From Enterococcus songbeiensis (GTDB lineage Bacteria > Bacillota > Bacilli > Lactobacillales > Enterococcaceae), in the NCBI RefSeq assembly GCF_005405265.1, contig NZ_BJDS01000020.1:1-57729 (forward strand): DNA of 57,729 nucleotides. Reading direction: 5' to 3'. Shown here piece after piece: positions 37,330 to 47,235 of this stretch; within the stretch, counting starts at the first letter, position 1, and each line of letters begins with the position of its first letter. The translations under genes were made by a program, and so were the position numbers. Below the pieces are notes generated by a model that saw nothing but the letters and a program-made list of their open reading frames with translations, did not search any database and was not told the DNA's origin.

Positions 37330-37358
37330 AGTATACAGTAGGCAAAACTAAAATGCAA
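37330..37358 (-). promoter_or_regulatory. Native rpsB promoter, now displaced
   Basis: On the minus strand TTGCAT (37358-37353), 17 bases, TATACT (37335-37330), five bases, AGGTGTG. It lies just outside the right repeat and formerly drove rpsB. It now reads through the truncated leader into the element toward the integrase. Confidence 0.8.
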
Positions 37359-37427
37359 CGATTTTTCCCGTTAAAAAAAACACATTCTTCTGATTTTCAT
37401 CGAGAACGCGTTTTTTAAATTCAGTAC

Positions 37428-37661
37428 TTATTTTGCTAAACCTTGTGAAAAATGAGTCATTGCTTGTTTGACTTCATCTACTTTATCTTCTTTAACCAAT
37501 GGTAAAAGCTTTGCTTGCAGTTTCTCAAAATCTACATAGGTAAAGTTTTCTACTTGTTGATCTGCAAATGACTTTACTAATAGCTTTTTTGCCTCATCCA
37601 CATGGGCCGCTTCTACGCGATCTAAAAAGAAATGCAAAAATTTTTCTTGTCCAGTTTCCAT
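37428..37661 (-). CDS. Small conserved-type protein, unknown function
   Basis: 77 residues, charged and helical (METGQEKFLHFFLDRVEAAH), no membrane segment. Not recognised. AAAGGAG lies 9 bases before the start. It was originally the neighbour upstream of rpsB and is divergent from argR. Confidence 0.7.
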   Translation of the reverse strand: METGQEKFLHFFLDRVEAAHVDEAKKLLVKSFADQQVENFTYVDFEKLQAKLLPLVKEDKVDEVKQAMTHFSQGLAK

Positions 37662-37801
37662 TAAGATTCACTCCTTTAGAATTTCATTGCTAAAAGAAAG
37701 CAACGAGTTATTTCTAAGTAAAGTATACTCCAATTCAAAAAAATACGTTACTTTAAACGCTTCTCTCAATGTAAAAATCGTAATCTTGTTGACCAATTAA
37801 G

Positions 37802-37834
37802 ATGAAAATTCAGCTTTTACGGATAAAAATTCAC
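37802..37834. promoter_or_regulatory. Two tandem ARG-box-like sites upstream of argR
   Basis: ATGAAAATTCAG (37802-37813) and ATAAAAATTCAC (37822-37833), 20 bases apart, resemble the ArgR/AhrC half-site consensus TGAATAAAAATTCA. The spacing puts them on one face of the helix, which suggests autoregulation of argR. Confidence 0.5.
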
Positions 37835-37905
37835 TCATCAAAGTGGGCAGAAGGAAAATGATTTGCTATGATGAAAGGAACAAAACGAATAAAGGAGATT
37901 CTACT

Positions 37906-38376
37906 ATGCGCAAAGCTGACCGACACTTACTAATTAAACAGATCATTAGCAGCCAAACAGTCCGCACTCAAGAAGAATTGCTTCGATTATTGGAAGAAAA
38001 AGGCGTCACTGCGACGCAAGCAACGATTTCCCGCGATATTCGCGATTTAAAAATCATCAAAGCCCCTGACGAAACCGGTCAAGCACGGTTTGAAATTTTC
38101 CAAGGAGAACGTTTTGGACAAGACGGACAGGAAGAAGAACAACGATTGATCCACATGATCGAAGATGTTGTGACGAAAGTCGATCGGGTTCAATTTTTGA
38201 CCATCGTCAATACTTTGCCGGACAATGCCCAATTGATTACAGCGGTCATTGATGAAGTCCACATTCCTGAAAAAGTAACGACTATCGCCGGTTTTGACAC
38301 GGTCATTATTATCTCCCGAACAGAAGAAGATGCAAAAAAAATGGAACGCTATTTCAAAACCCACATATTAGCATAG
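37906..38376 (+). CDS. argR: Arginine repressor ArgR
   Basis: 156 residues. The N-terminal winged helix (MRKADRHLLIKQIISS, TATQATISRDIRDLKI) is followed by the hexamerisation and arginine-binding domain (about 80-156, TIVNTLPDNAQLITAVIDE). It represses biosynthesis and controls arginine catabolism. The start follows AAAGGAGATTCTACT; the frame extends 21 codons upstream without a start signal. It is convergent with argS, and a terminator lies between them. Enterococci often carry two ArgR-type regulators by the arc genes; only one is here. Confidence 0.94.
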   Translation: MRKADRHLLIKQIISSQTVRTQEELLRLLEEKGVTATQATISRDIRDLKIIKAPDETGQARFEIFQGERFGQDGQEEEQRLIHMIEDVVTKVDRVQFLTIVNTLPDNAQLITAVIDEVHIPEKVTTIAGFDTVIIISRTEEDAKKMERYFKTHILA

Positions 38377-38378
38377 TG

Positions 38379-38415
38379 AAAAGACTGACATCGGTTGATG
38401 TCAGTCTTTTTTTGG
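38379..38415. terminator. Bidirectional terminator, argR / argS
   Basis: AAAAGACTGACATC-GGTT-GATGTCAGTCTTTT, a perfect 14-bp stem with seven T residues on the plus strand and A-rich sequence on the other side. Confidence 0.9.
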
Positions 38416-38423
38416 CTATTTTC

Positions 38424-40115
38424 TTACATTTTGTCTGGCGCATGAAGTCCCAAGAGACGTAAATCTTCTTTCAACAAGACTGTAACGGCATAAACTAATG
38501 CCAAACGAGCATCTTTTTGTCCGTCATCTGCCAAAATTTTAGTTTGAGCATAGTATTTATTGAAAGCTTGTGCCAATTTAATCGCGTGTTTTGCAATAAC
38601 AGATGGTTCAAATTTTTCTGCTGCTTGCATGATTGTTTCAGGATATTTTTGAACCAGCTTGATGACTTCCCAGCTTCCTTCATCAGCTAACGCGTAACTT
38701 TGATCGGCTTGAGGAACAAAGCCGGCTTTGGCAAGAATACTCATTGCTCGTGCGTGGGTATATTGTACGTAAGGACCGGTTTCTCCTTCAAAGCGCACCA
38801 CTTCTTCCAAAGTAAAGTCAAAGGTATTCAAACGATCATTTTTTAAATCATGGAAAATCACAGCTCCAACGCCGACTTGTTTTGCTACTTCATCTTTGTT
38901 TTCCAAATCAGGATTCTTCTCTGTAATTTGCTCCTTGGCAGAATCGATGGCTTGATTCAAAACTTCTTCAAGTAAAACGATTTTTCCTTTACGGGTGGAT
39001 AATTTCTTCCCGCCTTGGGTAATCAAACCAAATGCAATATGATGCATGTCATCTGACCAGTCAAAGCCCATTTCCTTCAATACAGCTTTTAATTGTTTAA
39101 AGTGATAGCTTTGTTCATTCCCAACAACATAAATAGATTGGGCAAAGTCATACGTCCGTTTACGATACAAGGCAGCCGCCAAGTCACGAGTGATATATAA
39201 AGTGGCTCCGTCTGACTTACGGATCAAAGCAGGGTTTAGATCATAGGCAGAAAGGTCAACAATTTCTGCGCCCTTGTCTTCTTTCAATAGATGTTTTTCT
39301 TCAAGTAATTCGATGACTTCATCCATTTTATCATTGTAAAAAGCTTCCCCATTTAAAGAATCAAACTCGACACCCAACATGTCATAGATTTTATTGAACT
39401 CTTTCATGGATTCATCACGGAACCATTGCCATAAGCTAACAGCTTCTTCGTCGCCGTCTTCTAATTTTTTGAACCAAGCCCGTGCTTCATCATCCAATTC
39501 TGGTTCTGTTTCAACAACTTCATGGAATTGAACATACAAACGTAATAATTCATTGATTGGTTCAGCTTTAACAGCTTCTTCAGAGCCCCATTTTTTGTAA
39601 CCTACAATCAATTTTCCAAATTGAGTACCCCAGTCACCCAAGTGATTGATACGAATTGGATTGTAGCCGATTTTTTCCATAATAAACCCAATGGAATTTC
39701 CGATTACGGTAGAACGTAAATGTCCCATTGAAATTGGTTTGGCAATGTTTGGTGAAGACAAGTCAATCGGTACATTTTTGTTTTCGCCGATGGAAGCATC
39801 CCCGTAATGATTTTTTTCTTTTACGACGGTTGCCAATACTTTTTCGCTGATGCTGGCTTTATTCATAAAAAAGTTCAAATAAGGTCCAACTACTTCGATT
39901 TTTTCAAAATCTGTCCCATCGATTTTTTCTGCTAATTCCGGTGCGATTTGTTGTGGTGCTTTACGATAGGCTTTTGCTAATGCAAAAGCCGGAAAAGCCA
40001 CGTCTCCGTGATCTGCCGATTTTGGGTTTTCCAATAATTTTTCTACTTGTTCTAAGGATAGATCATCCTTGACTACCTCATAAATAGCTTTTGCAACGAC
40101 ATCTTTATTATTCAT
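38424..40115 (-). CDS. argS: Arginyl-tRNA synthetase
   Basis: 563 residues, class I synthetase. It has the Add1 N-terminal domain (about 1-85), the HIGH-like motif in [20 protein letters not shown], the KMSKS-like region [10 protein letters not shown], and the DALR anticodon-binding domain (about 440-563). The start at 40115 follows AAGGAGGAAGTAAA. The open frame continues 64 codons upstream, but that region is the T-box leader. It is probably induced when tRNA-Arg is uncharged. Confidence 0.96.
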   Translation of the reverse strand: MNNKDVVAKAIYEVVKDDLSLEQVEKLLENPKSADHGDVAFPAFALAKAYRKAPQQIAPELAEKIDGTDFEKIEVVGPYLNFFMNKASISEKVLATVVKEKNHYGDASIGENKNVPIDLSSPNIAKPISMGHLRSTVIGNSIGFIMEKIGYNPIRINHLGDWGTQFGKLIVGYKKWGSEEAVKAEPINELLRLYVQFHEVVETEPELDDEARAWFKKLEDGDEEAVSLWQWFRDESMKEFNKIYDMLGVEFDSLNGEAFYNDKMDEVIELLEEKHLLKEDKGAEIVDLSAYDLNPALIRKSDGATLYITRDLAAALYRKRTYDFAQSIYVVGNEQSYHFKQLKAVLKEMGFDWSDDMHHIAFGLITQGGKKLSTRKGKIVLLEEVLNQAIDSAKEQITEKNPDLENKDEVAKQVGVGAVIFHDLKNDRLNTFDFTLEEVVRFEGETGPYVQYTHARAMSILAKAGFVPQADQSYALADEGSWEVIKLVQKYPETIMQAAEKFEPSVIAKHAIKLAQAFNKYYAQTKILADDGQKDARLALVYAVTVLLKEDLRLLGLHAPDKM

Positions 40116-40149
40116 TTTACTTCCTCCTTGATTTTTTGAGAGATGATTT

Positions 40150-40392
40150 GAAGCAACAAAAAAAGCCCCCAGTGAATCCTTCACCAGAGACGAGATTACC
40201 CGCGGTACCACTCTAATTGTTCTAAAAAGAACCTGCTTCTCTAATAACGGTAGATAGCCGTCTGCTAGGCAGATTTTCCCAAGTGCGGTTCTCTCTTGTT
40301 TTCCCATTCGGCTCTCACCTACCCGAACTCGCTATACGTTCATCAAAAGATACTCTCTTGTTCATCAAATCGTTTATTAAACTGCATTGATT
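40150..40392 (-). promoter_or_regulatory. T-box riboswitch (arginine) upstream of argS
   Basis: On the minus strand the conserved T-box AGAGTGGTACCGCGG is at about 40194-40208. It is followed by an antiterminator/terminator pair, CTCTGGTGAAGG to CACTGGGGGC and TTTTTTT. Stem I upstream has AACCGCACTT near its 3' side, where CGC followed by A fits an arginine specifier codon. Uncharged tRNA-Arg would favour readthrough into argS. Confidence 0.92.
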
Positions 40393-40483
40393 ATAGCAAA
40401 GGTTTTTGTGAATGGCTAGTATTTTCCTGTTTGCGAATTAATTTTTAAAGATTTTTAATCAAAATTTCTTTTCACGTTTCTTT

Positions 40484-40536
40484 AAAAGCCTTGAAGTATG
40501 CACTAAAGGAGAAAATCACACACTTCAAGGTTTTCT
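40484..40536 (-). terminator. Terminator after arcC
   Basis: CCTTGAAGT and ACTTCAAGG enclose a 24-base loop, about 30 bases past the arcC stop; T-rich sequence occurs on both sides. Confidence 0.65.
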
Positions 40537-40566
40537 ATAAACCAATCGCCTACGCGATAGATTCAC

Positions 40567-41511
40567 TTATTTTGCGACAACGATCGTTCCTTCTTCATTG
40601 GCTAATAGGTTTTCGATGTTTTCCAATGAAGTGATGATTGCTTTGCCCTCTGGACGAGCTTCAGCAAATTCGATTGCTGCTTGAACTTTTGGCAGCATAC
40701 TGCCTGGTGCGAACTGGTTCTCTTCGATGTATTGCTTCATTTCAGCCACAGTAACTGTCTCTAATTTTTTTTGATCAGGTTTTTGATAATTCACATAAAC
40801 ATTATCCACTCCGGTCAAAATAATCAGCAAATCTGCTTCAATGATTTCTGCCAATTTTTCTGAAGCAAAATCTTTATCGATCACTGCTTCGCGACCTTCT
40901 AAACCGTTAGCTGTTTCAACAACGGGAATCCCACCGCCTCCAACTGAAATGGTAATCACTCCTTGATTGACCAGACTTTCAATTACTCGTGCTTCCTTAA
41001 TTGAAATTGGTTTTGGTGAAGCGACTACTTTTCGCCAGCCACGACCGGCATCTTCTTTAAAGGTTGCGCCGGTCTCTTTCATTTGTTGCTGTGCTTCTGT
41101 TTCAGTAAAAAATGGACCAACTGGTTTCGATGGATTTTGGAAAGAAGGATCATTTTCATCGACGATAACTTGCGTAACTAAAGAAACGACATCTTTATCG
41201 ATTCCTTTTTCTTTTAGAATACTGCCCATTTCATTTTGCAGCCAATACCCAATAGATCCTTCTGTCATAGCGACACAGGTATCAAGCGGCATTGCTGGTG
41301 TTTTTTCAGAATCGGCTGCTGCTTGCTGGATCAATAAGTTTCCCACTTGTGGACCGTTTCCGTGAGAGATAATCAATTCATCGCCTTGCTCAATAAATTT
41401 CACTAAATATTTTGCAGTTTCACGTAACGCGCTTTGTTGCGCTTGGGCAGTTGCGTCATCAGAAAGAATAGCATTTCCCCCTAATGCGACAACAACTTTA
41501 CGATTTGCCAT
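40567..41511 (-). CDS. arcC: Carbamate kinase
   Basis: 314 residues. The last enzyme of the arginine deiminase pathway; it transfers phosphate from carbamoyl phosphate to ADP, making ATP. Family motifs: [34 protein letters not shown] with a nucleotide-binding KD (DKDFASE). Start MANRKVVV. It ends the arcABC operon. A hairpin (41546-41608, CAAAGCGGG/CCCGCTTTTG) separates it from arcB and may tune its expression. Confidence 0.96.
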   Translation of the reverse strand: MANRKVVVALGGNAILSDDATAQAQQSALRETAKYLVKFIEQGDELIISHGNGPQVGNLLIQQAAADSEKTPAMPLDTCVAMTEGSIGYWLQNEMGSILKEKGIDKDVVSLVTQVIVDENDPSFQNPSKPVGPFFTETEAQQQMKETGATFKEDAGRGWRKVVASPKPISIKEARVIESLVNQGVITISVGGGGIPVVETANGLEGREAVIDKDFASEKLAEIIEADLLIILTGVDNVYVNYQKPDQKKLETVTVAEMKQYIEENQFAPGSMLPKVQAAIEFAEARPEGKAIITSLENIENLLANEEGTIVVAK

Positions 41512-41545
41512 AATGGCACGCTCCTTTTCGACATTTTTAAGAATG

Positions 41546-41608
41546 ACAAAGCGGGCCAGCGCCTGTCGCCTGTTTTTTCAAACCTACAACGTTCTGACCC
41601 GCTTTTGT
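41546..41608 (-). other. Intercistronic hairpin arcB-arcC
   Basis: ACAAAGCGGG and CCCGCTTTTGT can pair across a 42-base interior. The T run after it is short, so partial termination or mRNA protection are both possible. Confidence 0.45.
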
Positions 41609-41627
41609 TAAAGTAAGTAGTTTTTAT

Positions 41628-42647
41628 TTATACTCGGGGAATAAACAGATTACCCAAAGTTGCTGCCATGATGGCTTTAATGGAGTGCATCCGATTTTCC
41701 GCTTGATCAAATTGACGGGCATATTTGCTGTTGAAAACTTCGTCCGTCACTTCCATTTCCGTGATACCGAATTTTTCTTTCATTTGTTCCCCGTAAACCG
41801 TTTTTGTATCATGGAATGCTGGCAAGCAGTGCAAGAAAATCAGTCTGTCTGTGTTGTGGGTTTTTTCAATCATTTCCATATTGATTTGATAAGGTTTCAG
41901 TAATTTGATGCGTTCTTCAAATTTGTCTTCTTCTCCCATTGAAACCCATACATCAGAATAAAGAACATCTGCACCGTCAACGCCTTTATCTACGTCATCT
42001 GTAATCATTAATTTCGCACCTGTCTTCGCTGCAAAACCTTCTGCTAATTTCACAACTTCTTCGTCCGGTTGTAAATCTTTCGGTGCCACGATACGCATAT
42101 GTGTTCCTAAAATCGCACCAGTTACCAATAAAGAATTTGCCATGTTGTTCCGACCATCGCCACAATAAGCAACTGTAATACCTTCCACCGTTCCAAAGTT
42201 TTCTTGGATTGTTAAGAAGTCAGCAATCATTTGCGTTGGATGCCATTCATCTGTCAAACCGTTCCAAACAGGTACACCGGAGAATTCTGCTAGTTCTTCG
42301 ACCATTTTTTGGCTGAATCCGCGGAATTCAATTCCATCAAACATCCGACCAAGAACTTTGGCCGTATCTTCCGTCGATTCTTTTTTTCCTAATTGGATAT
42401 CATTCGCACCCAAATATTCTGGATGTGCACCTAAATCCACTGCAGCAGTAGTAAAGGCTGCCCGTGTCCGAGTCGATGTTTTTTCAAAAAGCAGTGCGAT
42501 ATTTTTTCCTTCTAAATAGTGATGAGGAATGCCGCGTTTTTTTAGATCCTTTAAATGTTCTGAAAAATCGATTAGGTATTGTAGTTCTTCTTTGGTGAAA
42601 TCTTTCTCAGCTAATAAACTTCTTCCTTGAAATACAGATTCTTTCAT
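41628..42647 (-). CDS. arcB: Ornithine carbamoyltransferase, catabolic
   Basis: 339 residues. It converts citrulline and phosphate to ornithine and carbamoyl phosphate in the deiminase pathway. Visible motifs are [15 protein letters not shown] (carbamoyl phosphate), [14 protein letters not shown] and [10 protein letters not shown] (ornithine). The catabolic assignment comes from its place between arcA and arcC. The start at 42647 follows AAAGGAG; an ATG or equivalent nine codons upstream lacks support. A CCGAGGC/GCCTTCGG hairpin lies between arcA and arcB. Confidence 0.95.
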   Translation of the reverse strand: MKESVFQGRSLLAEKDFTKEELQYLIDFSEHLKDLKKRGIPHHYLEGKNIALLFEKTSTRTRAAFTTAAVDLGAHPEYLGANDIQLGKKESTEDTAKVLGRMFDGIEFRGFSQKMVEELAEFSGVPVWNGLTDEWHPTQMIADFLTIQENFGTVEGITVAYCGDGRNNMANSLLVTGAILGTHMRIVAPKDLQPDEEVVKLAEGFAAKTGAKLMITDDVDKGVDGADVLYSDVWVSMGEEDKFEERIKLLKPYQINMEMIEKTHNTDRLIFLHCLPAFHDTKTVYGEQMKEKFGITEMEVTDEVFNSKYARQFDQAENRMHSIKAIMAATLGNLFIPRV

Positions 42648-42723
42648 ATTAGTACTCTCCTTTAGTTTGGTCATTAAATGAATCCGAAGGCAATGAGATC
42701 ACCGCCTCGGAAAAGTCAACGAA

Positions 42724-43956
42724 TTATTTTTTCAAATCTTCACGAACGAGAGGTTGACTCATGCAACGTGGGCCACCACGACCGCGGGACAATTCCCCTG
42801 AATGGATTTCCAACACTTTGATGCCATAGCTGCGCAACAATTCATTGGAAACATAGTTACGATTATAAGTGACTACCACACCCGGTGCGATTGCCAATGT
42901 ATTTGATCCGTCATTCCATTGTTCCCGAGGTGCAACAATAGCATCCCCGTTTCCAGTTGGAATCAAAACCAAATCGTCTAAATGCAATGCTGCTTTTAAT
43001 GTACCATGTAAATCTTGGCTATGTGAAATTTTGATGTCGTCACCATCTGGTTCAATTGTGTAAACGTCGATTTTTCCGTCAGCATCTTGAATTTCTGGAT
43101 GAATCGTAAATTTATCGTAATCAACCATTGTAAAAACAGTATCTAAGTGCATCATCGCGCGATTATGCGGGATTTTGATTGCCAAGACTTTTTTAAAGCC
43201 AGCATTTTTTGCGAACAAATTGCGGGCTAATTTTTCTAGTGAACGCGCATGCGTCCGTTGGGAAATTCCGATAGCTACTACTTCATCGCTAAGAACTAGT
43301 TCGTCGCCACCTTCAATATGCCCATCGACATCACGATCCAACCAAACTTCAACACCTTTATTTGCGAAGCGTGGGTGATGATTTAGGATATAGGTTGTAA
43401 ACATGGATTCCCGACGTCGTGCTTCAAATGCCATCTTGTTAACTGTCATTCCGTTTCCGATTGAGGCGGACGGATCTCGTGTGAAATATAGATTTGGCAT
43501 TGGGTCCATAAAGAATGGGTAGTCATCATCTTTTGAAAGATCAAATAAAGAGTGTGGTTTGACATCGATTTCTTTCGTCCGAACACCCGCCATGATTTTA
43601 TTAACCATGTCTTGGGTTTCCATTGACAATAAGTATTCAAACAATCCTTGACGAACCGTGGCAGAGTCAATAAAGGATTCATCCAACATTCGATTTAAGA
43701 ATTCTTCTTTGACATTGCCCGCATCAATTGCTTCAGCAACTAGCTTTTCTAAGTACAAGGTTTCAGTTCCGTTGTCTTGCAATACTTTGGCGAACTCATC
43801 ATGTTCGTCCTGAGCGACTGGAAGATACGGAATATCATCAAACAATAGACGTTCCATAATATCTGGGGTTAAATTTTCTACCTCTTGTCCCGGTCTTTTC
43901 AATAAGACGGTTTTCAATTTTCCTATTTCAGAAAATACGTGAATCGGTTTATCCAT
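42724..43956 (-). CDS. arcA: Arginine deiminase
   Basis: 410 residues. It hydrolyses arginine to citrulline and ammonia. The guanidino-modifying enzyme features are present: [24 protein letters not shown] and the catalytic cysteine near the end ([12 protein letters not shown]). The start at 43956 ([12 protein letters not shown]) follows GAGGCAGCAAA; the frame extends 43 codons upstream through regulatory DNA. First gene of arcABC; ATP from this pathway and ammonia release help in acid and starvation. Confidence 0.96.
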   Translation of the reverse strand: MDKPIHVFSEIGKLKTVLLKRPGQEVENLTPDIMERLLFDDIPYLPVAQDEHDEFAKVLQDNGTETLYLEKLVAEAIDAGNVKEEFLNRMLDESFIDSATVRQGLFEYLLSMETQDMVNKIMAGVRTKEIDVKPHSLFDLSKDDDYPFFMDPMPNLYFTRDPSASIGNGMTVNKMAFEARRRESMFTTYILNHHPRFANKGVEVWLDRDVDGHIEGGDELVLSDEVVAIGISQRTHARSLEKLARNLFAKNAGFKKVLAIKIPHNRAMMHLDTVFTMVDYDKFTIHPEIQDADGKIDVYTIEPDGDDIKISHSQDLHGTLKAALHLDDLVLIPTGNGDAIVAPREQWNDGSNTLAIAPGVVVTYNRNYVSNELLRSYGIKVLEIHSGELSRGRGGPRCMSQPLVREDLKK

Positions 43957-44003
43957 TTTGCTGCCTCCTCTTTCTTGATTACATGAATAGCTTAACGCGT
44001 TAC

Positions 44004-44017
44004 AGAAAGCCCTTTCA
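44004..44017. promoter_or_regulatory. Candidate CcpA cre site before arcA
   Basis: AGAAAGCCCTTTCA matches the cre pattern TGAAAGCGCTTTCA at 12 of 14 positions, about 50 bases upstream of the arcA start. It would bring carbon catabolite control, which is usual for arc operons. Confidence 0.45.
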
Positions 44018-44435
44018 AAAATATTCGTCATTGGAAATGCCAAATATTTCACGTTAATAGTTATGTTATTTATATTTAACCGCATTTATTCTTTATTGTC
44101 AAAAAAATCCGTTGTTTTTATGCAAAATAAGAAACAAAAAAATATTTATTCATTCAGAAAAATTTATTGTATATTTTTATTTTTCTTTTTAAATAATATT
44201 GTTATCGCTTTCCGATGTCGGCGTTTCCTTTTTTATGTATATTTTTTTATACATAAACAGATTTTATTCATTTTTACAACTATTATGTATCTTTTATTTA
44301 TTATGAATGAATTGATTATTTAATGCTCCTTTCAAAGGGAATTTTTGCCATATTCTTTGCATTTTTATCTTTACAAACATTTAAAAAAAAGCAACAATTG
44401 ATATGAGAGAAATAACCAAGAGATGAGGGCTATGA
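44018..44435. other. arcA / crp-fnr divergent regulatory region
   Basis: About 400 very AT-rich bases with no gene; an 86-codon frame across it is a composition artefact. It contains an ARG-box-like AATGAATAAATATTTT (minus strand, 44154-44139) and a CGTGAAATATTT half-site near 44041-44052 like Fnr/ArcR boxes. Confidence 0.5.
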
Positions 44436-45107
44436 ATGTATACCGATAAAACCGATTTTCAATTTTCTCGTTTACGCTATCAGGATGACTTCGAACATTT
44501 GACAGAAGAAGAATTTAATCTTTTAAAGGCCAATGTCCTGCTACGCTCGTACAAAAAAGGACAGATTCTTTTTGATGAGGGCGATCCTCGTGATCGTCTG
44601 TACTTCGTCACTGAAGGGCTTGTCCGTTTAGAACGCTACGATGAAAGCGCCACTTACTATTACTATGACTATGTATCAAATTGCAGTGTTTTTCCAATGG
44701 GGGGCATTTTCCGTGAAGAGTTATATTCCCACAGTGCTCAAGCGTTGACCGATATTGATACTTTTTATTTTCCGGCACAGATTTTTGAACAGATCTGTCA
44801 GAATAATCCAAAGCAGCTGATTTACTTAATAAAAAAATTAAACGGCATTATTGCCTCCCACCAATTACGATTGCAAACTGGATTGACCTCAAATGCCCAT
44901 GATCGTGTGACACAAAATCTTTACATTTTAAAAAAAGAATTAGGAAAAAAAGAAGCAACCAAAACGGTGATTCCTTTTCCTATTACCCTGAAAGAATTAG
45001 CTGTCAACAGTGGAACGACTCGCGAAACGGCTGGTCAGGTCATTAAAAAAATGAAGAAAAAAGGCTTGTTGGATTACGACAAAAAAATGTTTACCTTTTA
45101 TGATTGA
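44436..45107 (+). CDS. Crp/Fnr family regulator (ArcR-like)
   Basis: 223 residues. A cyclic-nucleotide-binding-like beta barrel (about 15-125, YKKGQILFDEGDPRDRLYFV) is followed by a dimer helix and a Crp-type HTH (about 155-220, TLKELAVNSGTTRETAGQVI). No N-terminal cysteine cluster is present, so it is not an iron-sulfur Fnr. Its divergent position from arcABC suggests the ArcR-type activator of that operon. GAGGG precedes the start. Ends at a long-stem terminator. Confidence 0.85.
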   Translation: MYTDKTDFQFSRLRYQDDFEHLTEEEFNLLKANVLLRSYKKGQILFDEGDPRDRLYFVTEGLVRLERYDESATYYYYDYVSNCSVFPMGGIFREELYSHSAQALTDIDTFYFPAQIFEQICQNNPKQLIYLIKKLNGIIASHQLRLQTGLTSNAHDRVTQNLYILKKELGKKEATKTVIPFPITLKELAVNSGTTRETAGQVIKKMKKKGLLDYDKKMFTFYD

Positions 45108-45127
45108 GAAAAGCTTCGATTCTATGC

Positions 45128-45217
45128 AAAAAATCCGAAGAATAGGAAATGCCTATTGTCCAGTGGTCTTTGTCAGAAGACTGTGACGTGTCAGGTTCCT
45201 ATTTTCCGGATTTTTTT
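45128..45217 (+). terminator. Terminator of the Crp/Fnr gene
   Basis: AATCCG plus AATAGGAA pair with TTCCTATT plus CGGATT around a long interior, followed by seven T residues on the plus strand. Confidence 0.8.
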
Positions 45218-45225
45218 GTATTTTA

Positions 45226-46233
45226 TTAAAAGGATAAACTTGGGACAGCATTTAACTGCCAATCAGCAAAATGTCGTTTTTTTAATTCAATATGAGCTGC
45301 TGCACCGATCATTGCGGCATTGTCGCCACATAATTTCAACGGCGGAATAATCAATTCGACATTAGGCAGTGTTGATGCCACCTGCTGCTGCAAACTTTCT
45401 CGCAACCCTTGATTCGCTGCTACTCCACCAGCGACAACTACTTGTTTGACCGGATATTTTTGGCAGGCTTTAATCGTCTTTGTCGTTAAGACATCAACCA
45501 CACTTGCCTGAAAACTTGCAGCTAAATCATTGGGCACCAGTTTTTCTCCCCGTTGTTCTGCATTATGAACCAGATTGATAAAGGCACTTTTTAAACCACT
45601 GAAACTAAAATCAAAATTGTCTTCATGAATCATTGCCCTTGGAAAATGATAGGTATCTTGTCCCTCATGAGCCATGCGGTCAATTTCTTTGCCGCTGGGA
45701 TAAGGCAACCCCAAGACCCGACCAACCTTATCATATGCTTCACCAGCCGCGTCATCCCGCGTTTCTCCAATAATTTCATAAGAACCATCTTCTGCCATAT
45801 AAACAAGCTCCGTATGCCCGCCACTGACCAACAGCGCCATTAATGGAAATTCCAACGGTTTGACAAAACGGGCCGCATAAATATGACCTGCCATATGACT
45901 AACAGGAATCAACGGCAGACTATTTGCCCAGGCAAAAGCTTTTGCTGCAGAAATACCAATCAGCAACGCACCGACTAAACCCGGTCCATAGGTTACTGCC
46001 ACTGCCGTCAAATCTTCAGGAGTTACTTTGGCTTCTTGCAACGCATCATCGATACATCTGGTAATTTGTTCAACATGGTGTCGGCTGGCAACTTCCGGCA
46101 CAACACCACCAAAACGTTGGTGACTTTTAATCTGAGAAGCCACGATATTGCTACAAATTATCGCCCCATCTTTTACGACCGCCACACTTGTTTCATCGCA
46201 ACTGCTCTCAATTGCTAAAATCAATTCATTCAT
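45226..46233 (-). CDS. tsaD: tRNA t6A37 threonylcarbamoyltransferase TsaD
   Basis: 335 residues. With TsaB and TsaE it transfers threonylcarbamoyl to A37 of ANN-decoding tRNAs. ASKHA fold with the metal motif HMAGHIYAA and nucleotide sites [11 protein letters not shown] and [13 protein letters not shown]. Its ATG overlaps the stop of the upstream acetyltransferase by four bases. Last gene of tsaB-rimI-rimI2-tsaD. Confidence 0.96.
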   Translation of the reverse strand: MNELILAIESSCDETSVAVVKDGAIICSNIVASQIKSHQRFGGVVPEVASRHHVEQITRCIDDALQEAKVTPEDLTAVAVTYGPGLVGALLIGISAAKAFAWANSLPLIPVSHMAGHIYAARFVKPLEFPLMALLVSGGHTELVYMAEDGSYEIIGETRDDAAGEAYDKVGRVLGLPYPSGKEIDRMAHEGQDTYHFPRAMIHEDNFDFSFSGLKSAFINLVHNAEQRGEKLVPNDLAASFQASVVDVLTTKTIKACQKYPVKQVVVAGGVAANQGLRESLQQQVASTLPNVELIIPPLKLCGDNAAMIGAAAHIELKKRHFADWQLNAVPSLSF

Positions 46234-46700
46234 TCATTTTCCCTTACTTTCTTACGCATCACTAACGCATCTTCCACAGGTGCCGAATAATACTCTTTTC
46301 GCCGACTGATAATTTCAAACCCACAAGTCAGATACAAATTTTGTGCTGCATGGTTAGAGACTCGCACTTCTAAAAAAATAGTTGCTGGAGTCATTCCCAG
46401 CTGTTGAATCAAATGCTGCAATAATTTTTTACCGTGTCCCTTTCCTTGCTCCCTCACCGAAACTACAAGATTTGAAATCTCCACTTCTGATAACAAGTGT
46501 TGATACCCAAGAAATCCAATCAGTCTTTCTTCTTGTTTCAGAAGTAAGTAATTGTTATACGGTGTCTTCATATCTTCAAGAAACTGTTCTTGTGTCCAAG
46601 GGGAATGATAGGTGTAGGCTTCATTTGCCAAATGATAAACAGATGCTGCCCATTTTTCACTTTCTTCTTTTTGTGCTTTTATAATTTGCAACTTATTCAT
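46230..46700 (-). CDS. RimI-like N-acetyltransferase, second copy
   Basis: 156 residues of the GNAT fold. The acetyl-CoA loop is [16 protein letters not shown] and the C-terminal part reads [19 protein letters not shown], as in ribosomal-protein S18 acetyltransferase RimI. It is the second of two adjacent RimI-type genes and overlaps its neighbours by 8 and 4 bases. The substrate of this copy is unknown. Confidence 0.85.
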   Translation of the reverse strand: MNKLQIIKAQKEESEKWAASVYHLANEAYTYHSPWTQEQFLEDMKTPYNNYLLLKQEERLIGFLGYQHLLSEVEISNLVVSVREQGKGHGKKLLQHLIQQLGMTPATIFLEVRVSNHAAQNLYLTCGFEIISRRKEYYSAPVEDALVMRKKVRENE

Positions 46701-47235
46701 TTATGTATTTCACCATATCTAATGCATCCTCATTTGTTTCATCATAATAGCCATTTTTAATCGTTCGTGACACAAAGCCAAATTTTCGGTACAAACGTTG
46801 GGCATCGCGATTCCCAAGACGGACCTCTAAAGATAAAATCTCACACCGCTGTTTCCGCGCATAGCTCTCGATTTCCTCCAGTAAAAAAGTACCCAGTCCT
46901 CTTCCTTGATAAGTAGGCAAAATAGCAATATTGGTAATATGTCCATCGTTTCCAGTGACTCGGCAGCCAATAAATCCGACTAATTCGCCGCCATACTCAA
47001 GACAAAGATACAGATGAGGCACAGACGATAACAACTCAGAAAGAAAAGCGGCTCGTGTCCACGGTACCTCCCCTGCATAAACGTGCCGTTCTACCTGCAA
47101 AAGAGCTTTAATATCTTCCCGCTTCATTGCTCGAACCAGATAGTCTGTTCCCTGAATTGATTTCACCCGCGTCGGATAGTTTGTCCTTTTTTTGAAGGTC
47201 CATTGTTGGATAAACAGACTAAATTTTTTCAACAT
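46693..47235 (-). CDS. rimI: Ribosomal protein S18 alanine N-acetyltransferase RimI
   Basis: 180 residues. An N-terminal extension of about 30 residues precedes the GNAT domain, with NIAILPTYQGRGLGTFLLEE and LEVRLGNRDAQRLYRKFGFV. The start at 47235 (MLKKFSLF) has GGAG 9 bases upstream and lies within the end of tsaB (17-base overlap); upstream in-frame ATGs are less well placed. RimI next to tsaB and tsaD is a common arrangement. Confidence 0.88.
   Translation of the reverse strand: MLKKFSLFIQQWTFKKRTNYPTRVKSIQGTDYLVRAMKREDIKALLQVERHVYAGEVPWTRAAFLSELLSSVPHLYLCLEYGGELVGFIGCRVTGNDGHITNIAILPTYQGRGLGTFLLEEIESYARKQRCEILSLEVRLGNRDAQRLYRKFGFVSRTIKNGYYDETNEDALDMVKYINE

Noticed and set aside
40116-40307. 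A 64-codon upstream extension of argS
   Set aside because: This DNA is the T-box leader, with the AGAGTGGTACCGCGG motif and a terminator; translation through it is not expected.
44063-44323. An 86-codon frame in the arcA upstream region
   Set aside because: It is full of Phe, Ile, Tyr and Lys from AT-rich DNA, with no start signal, and overlaps the arc regulatory sites.
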